Assembly (NCBI GenBank): GCA_016785225.1
Contig: JAFBJZ010000951.1
Coordinates: 1,630,501-1,694,500, forward strand
Direction: 5' to 3'
Origin: Psettodes erumei
Lineage: Eukaryota; Chordata; Actinopteri; Pleuronectiformes; Psettodidae
Length of the DNA: 64,000 nucleotides
Part shown: piece by piece, positions 58,813-64,000 of the stretch
Layout of the letters: each line of letters opens with the position of its first letter
Numbering within the stretch: the first letter of the stretch is position 1
Notes under the pieces: generated by a model
What the model saw: only the letters and a program-made list of their open reading frames with translations
What the model was told of the DNA's origin: nothing
Databases searched by the model: none
Translations under genes and position numbers: made by a program

Positions 58813-59847
58813 TATATTAAATGAGTAAAACCACCAGAGTTTTGAAAATTAATTGACAGTTGACCTGATTGACAAATTGATAAATCAACACATAAATCCA
58901 GCACTTAGATTTGCTTTAAGTCTCAATCTTTAGATGTTTGCCTGTCATTTGTCATCACAGTGCAGCTTCATGATAAATTGACAGCTGCATGCTGCATAGA
59001 TAATTTGCTCTCAAGCACTTTGTGAATTCTGTCACTCTCACTAAGTCAGGCGACAAATGTGATGTCCACTGTGTTTGTGTGTGTTTGTGCATGTTTGTGC
59101 ATATAGGTGTGTGTACATATGGCCCATTGTGTGGCAACATGATTGAGTGTGTGCTGTGCACTCACATGCTTGCTCTGGTAGCTGTGTTTAGTTTGTTGTG
59201 GGTGGTGGTGTTGGCGGGGCTTGACTGCAAGACTACAAATGTCTGATTATATTCATGCCTTAGTATGTGAACGCCCTGAGGACCTTTTTTTAAAAATTTA
59301 TTTTCGCACTGAACTCATAAACGTCTCTCTGGTGGACACAAAATGGAAATGGGGAAAGAGAGAAGGGAGGGGAAAGAGGAGAGAAAGGAGGGAGACGGTG
59401 AAAAAGAGGGGGGTTTAGGGTAAAGATGAGGAAAAGATGAGAAAGATGGGGGGGTGAAAAAGTAAAGAGTTTGTGTGACAGAGCACGCGCTTGCCTTTCT
59501 TTAATCAATGGTAGCTTTTGTTCCTGCTGGAGAATTTAAAATCCTAAACACAAATGCAGGCACACGTGAACATGTGTGTTTACAATATATAGTATATACT
59601 GTATCTATTGTACATACTCGTGACTGGAATGACTTTTCAGTCTGTGAGGTACATAGGGGGCTACTTAAGCAGCATGCCCTCTTGCCCCTTGACTACGAAG
59701 GTATGGAGCACACTCCGTCTTTGTGCGTGTGTGTTTGTCTGGGGAAATTATAAATTTTCTCCCACATAAATTAAACAAGGCTCCGGCAGAAAAATGAATG
59801 GATGTCCTCCCTTTTGACTTCCCCTCTGGAGCTCACCTTTCAACATC

Positions 59848-59938
59848 CTCTCTCTCTCGCTCTCTCTCTCTCTGTCACTCACACACACTTTCCCAAACCT
59901 ATACACACACACCCACACCACACACACACACACACACA
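59848..59938 (+). repeat. CT tract followed by CA tract
   Basis: An imperfect CT run (59,848-59,875) is followed by CA-rich sequence, with the longest CA stretch ending at 59,938. Confidence 0.9.
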
Positions 59939-62900
59939 ATGCAGTCAAATCTGTGGCTGAGCAACATTTTTTTGTTCTCTGTTTGTAAAGTTTCTCACAT
60001 GTGCCTCTTCCTGGTTCTCATAAGACAGTACTCGGGGGACAGATAATAATCTGTCTACCAATCAGCACTAACAATCCCCAACCAATCACAGAGTTTGTCA
60101 GGTCACTAAATATTGTTGACTTAATATTTTTCCCTCACTGGTTTTCCACAGGATTTTAGACTCTCTTATGGAACAACAGAGAAGTGGAAAACCTTTGACA
60201 TTTTCTCACATAGATTGGTTACTTGCTCTCTCTTTCTCTGTCTCTCCTCTTCTTCACTTCCCCTCTGTCTCCCCTGCTCTCTCTCTTCTTTCTCACTGTC
60301 ACATACACACAGGCACTTAAAAATGGGGACAATCACACACATGAGGATTTGGAAAGTGTTTTTGGACATTTTCTCTGCTTCTAAGCACTTAAAGGGGATT
60401 TCAGCAGGAGAAAATGGAGGAGAAAAGAAATGGAGAGGGATGAAGGAAGCAGGGAGGGAGGGGTAGCGTATCTAAATAGGATAATAGAAGAGTTGTTTCT
60501 TTCTCAGAGCTGTTTTTAGTACCACTTAGCTCCAGTGTGTTCTCTATATAATTTGTATGAATGGTATAATTTTGGCTTCCACGTTGTTTCCTGTTTTGTA
60601 AAGCCTTTGCTTTAAACAGCTCTAATTTAGATGATTTATTAAGATGGACACAACTATGCCATTCACTGGAAAAAAAGAGTACTTTGGACCAACTTACACA
60701 GAAATTTATTTTTTATTTATATTTCTGATTTTGTTGAAAGCTTAAATTTTGATTTAATATCCATCAAAAAAGAGTAGTTCTTTTCCCAAAGACAAGAATT
60801 TACATTCACATTAAGTAAAAAGATCGTATATATTTAGACTTACTTAGAACTACAGTTTTTACATTTAAATAAACTAATTAAAGCACTAGTTATGTTTAGG
60901 ACAATGTTATTAACTTAAAATTAAATGTCTGATCGAAGGCAAAGTATAACAAGAAATTATTGTTTGTAAATCTATTACAGTTATTCATACATCATTTACT
61001 TGAATCTATCTAATGAAACCAGTATCTGTACCAATAAATATAAAAATCAATAAAAATAACTTAATTTGCTGTTTTAGTAAAGAAAAAAAAGAAAACAAAA
61101 ACATTTAAATTCAGTTAAAGCATTGGTAAAATTAGTATCAATAGCTTTTTCCTTAAAAAGTTATAATGTTTGCTGTGGCAACAAAATTTAATTTAATACA
61201 GTACTATTCATACTGACTAATACCTTCATTAGTTTAGAATGACTGTCATGTTAAAAGATGCAACTGGCTTGTTTTCATATTTTCATTCATTTCAAAATCT
61301 GGCCACAGACTTCCACAGTGCAGTATGCTAAACTTGGCTGAGGTATTGTTATTTGTCTCCATAAATCTTTTTGAATTGATCACCCCATTCTTAAAATCTG
61401 TGGAGTGTTTGATTCTATTTAATAATATCCTTTTTATAAGCATTTTTTCCTCTGTAGCACTGGTGATAACATGCTTGCACTAACGGACACTGCTGGCTGA
61501 GCACAGAGGCGTACGCCAGTAAATGAGTTTGAGGCCATTTTCCCCTTGGTTTCCTCCACTGCTTACTTCTGCAAGCCACTACAAATATTATTGCTCTACA
61601 GTCAAAAGGAAATCAGGAAAAAACTGAGTTTAGTGAGGGGAGAGCTGAGTGTGGGGGTCTGTATGTTCTTAAACACACACATACAACTGGCCTTTTCAGG
61701 ACCCGTGCACACTTAACCAATTAAGCAGGAAGAGGAGGCTTCTGCCTCTGTTTGTTTTCTGTATTTCATTGGAGAGAGGGAGACCAAAAGACACGCGTGA
61801 AAGACAACATCACGCTCTATGAGGAGGACTTTTTTCTGTGCAATTAGAGCTGTAGGGTAGTTTCCAGGAAATGAAAATACTAATGTGCACATGGGGTGGC
61901 ATTGCGGTCGACTAAATTGTGGTCTAGTGGGACCGTCTCCTCTTCTCTCCTCTCCTCATTCCTAAGTCACCTTTCCTTTCCCCTCAACATGCATAGACAC
62001 TCATTGTGTTGTTTTATCACACTTTAACTCTACCTCATTTTGTCTCACTTGATAAGTCTTCTTTCCCTCTTGCTCTCGTTCTCTCTGCCCTCCTCCTTTA
62101 GGCAAAATGACACTAACTACTTGTTCTATGTAAGCAAAAATCCTTCTATCGCCTTCTTCCCCTTTATCGCTTTTGCTCTTCCTACACACTTAACCCTATT
62201 AGTTACCCTCCAGTTAACTTGTCATTTCAACTCAGTGCGCCAGCACATGCACACAGACAATACTAGTCTCTTTTTGTAGCGGGCCTTTCTCACTTCTACA
62301 CATACACACCACTTGCTCTACCATCGCGTCACCGGTATTGCAGTTTACAGACGAGACAGATTGGTAGAGATAGGAGAGATAAAGTCCTGCCTCCACACCG
62401 ACAGATCAAAACAGTCTGAAAGGGGAAAAGGATAGAAGCGAAGACAATTAAATGATACGTGCCCCGCCCCCCAATTGTTACATATATCAAAATTATATTT
62501 CTGCAATTTTTTGCCCTGGCCAAAATTCTAGTTCTATTCTCTTATGTTATCATTGTACTTGAACAGAGCAGCTGCACAGCAGAGCTGTCACAGAGAGAAA
62601 ACCAAGCCAACTGGACACAGATCTGCATCACTGCTTTCAGTGTATTAATTGAAATCAAATGAAACCCCCTAAGTACATTATTAACCATGCATAAATCAAT
62701 TCAAATTGTTTGAAGTAAACTAAGATAAGTTAACCAAGCCAATCAATACTGTATAGTGAGCAGATTGTGGCCAGGCTAATTCAAGGGATTAACAGACAAA
62801 CACTGTGCAGTGGTAACACAACAACATCAGTGTAGGAGAACAGACAAAAAACAGTATTGTCAAATCCGCAATATTAATACATACAACCATGCCCCATTAT

Positions 62901-63528
62901 TCTGCTGCGTATCTTTTGATATCGCGTGGAAATGTTATACTCCTAAGAAACTAACCTGTCAGCATTTGAAAAAGAACCAGCTGATTTTATCACTTCTGCT
63001 GGTACGTTTCTGACATTTCCTAAAGTACTTTCAGTGGTACCGACATGCAATTTTTATCTGCTCGTGGGAGACATTTATTGCTTACAGTATGGAAAGCATT
63101 GAAGTTTGGAGCAATGTGATGGCTGCAGGACAAAAAATTATATGTTGAGTGCAATATGTGTGTATTTTATAAGTATCTAAATTGACACCACATAGACATT
63201 ACTCAGCCCCATTCTGTCTGCTTTATTGACAATGACTACATGCCTTAAACACGACATATACATTTATTGCACAGATCCCATTACAGGTCGAAATGATAGC
63301 TAGCGCAGTAGACCAAACTATGGTGGGAATGCACAGAAGGCCATAAAAGTGGAGTGGGAATTTAATATGTATCACACTGAAGAGGGAAATGCTCACACAG
63401 TCTTACACACACACACGCACAAAATCACAGTCAGAGACACATATCAGAATCGACGGTGTAATGGTTTCTTGCATTTAGTGACCACGAAATGTATTATGAC
63501 CTCAGTAAACCTTCAACTACTGGCTCAG

Positions 63529-63530
<2 letters not shown>

Positions 63531-63574
<44 letters not shown>
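63531..63574 (+). repeat. (CA)22 microsatellite
   Basis: Twenty-two uninterrupted CA units, the longest pure CA run in the window and therefore the most likely to be length-polymorphic. Confidence 0.97.
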
Positions 63575-63576
<2 letters not shown>

Positions 63577-64000
63577 TGCACACATCCATGAAAACTTGTG
63601 GCATGGTAGCCATGGGAAAGCACACTCAAGCCCACTGTTACTGTCCCTCTATAAAATCTGTGCTACATGTGAATATGGCGGCGCGCCCTTCATACAAACT
63701 TGCAAACACACATGAAGAGTGACATTCATAACAGCCTCATGGTGGAAAGTGCACCAGATGAGTTTCTTTTTTCCTGAGTGAGGAATGAAGTCATTTTGTC
63801 ATTCTGTTGCCTGTCCCCGGGCTGAACAATAAACTGACATTCAGGTAGCAAAAGCACAAATGTGGGTAGGAGTTAACAAACTGACATTTTCTGGTAATTA
63901 CAAAGATTTATTGGGTTGTTAAGCTTATTTGGAGATTTTTTCTTCCAGTGTTGCGAGTTAAAGCCTCACTGTGGTGTTTGTTGGTTTATACTAGAATGCA

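Larger units (their letters stand above)
58276..64000 (+). other. Putative intron 1, distal part, AT-rich, no gene seen
   Basis: The stretch holds a 17-bp palindrome (58,796-58,812), a purine-rich run (59,340-59,460), CT and CA tracts (59,848-59,938), a pyrimidine-rich run (60,225-60,300), strongly AT-rich sequence (60,480-61,450) and a (CA)22 microsatellite (63,531-63,574). No exon or repeat family is recognised. Confidence 0.5.

Noticed and set aside
1..64000. CRISPR array, prophage, operon or plasmid origin
   Set aside because: Intron-like composition, microsatellites and fish repeats indicate nuclear vertebrate DNA. No regularly spaced identical repeats with unique spacers occur.

Overview
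This looks like a piece of vertebrate nuclear DNA, most likely from a teleost fish and plausibly a percomorph. There are no bacterial-style gene blocks. Open frames are short, and most are made by (CA)n/(GT)n and CT/GA tracts. I recognise degraded copies of several repeat families that I know as common in teleost genomes (near 3.1-3.4, 7.6, 26.7-26.9 and 27.8-28.1 kb). The family assignments come from memory of repeat wording, not from a search.

One gene start is well supported. A CpG-rich, purine-rich promoter and leader lies at about 29.3-30.17 kb. It leads into a first coding exon on the + strand (30,174-30,291) that encodes a basic N-terminus and a signal-peptide-like hydrophobic stretch. 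This exon ends in a strong GTAAGG donor in phase 1. I cannot name the gene. A signal exon ending in phase 1 fits cell-surface proteins of the immunoglobulin superfamily and other secreted or membrane proteins. No later exon of this gene is recognisable, so 30,292-64,000 is read as a first intron of at least 33.7 kb.

Layout: 1-29.3 kb is upstream non-coding DNA with dispersed repeats, microsatellites, AT-rich stretches and four weak exon-like segments (11,431-11,531 +, 15,171-15,234 +, 15,902-16,080 -, 16,651-16,792 +). 29.3-30.3 kb is promoter, leader and exon 1. 30.3-64 kb is intron 1, dense in (CA)n/(GT)n tracts and long purine- or pyrimidine-rich runs. It also holds a 25-bp minisatellite, a G-quadruplex-type G run, two tRNA-like relics and several tight clusters of transcription-factor-like motifs.

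The most testable points are the unidentified exon 1, two CTCF-like motifs in convergent orientation on either side of it (29,309 and 40,227), the Cys/His-rich candidate exon at 15.9-16.1 kb, an inverted GATA pair at 38.36 kb and a helically phased E-box pair next to a PBX/MEIS-like site at 55.64 kb. I found no CRISPR array, operon, intact transposase or intact RNA gene, and nothing I could honestly call a new biological system.
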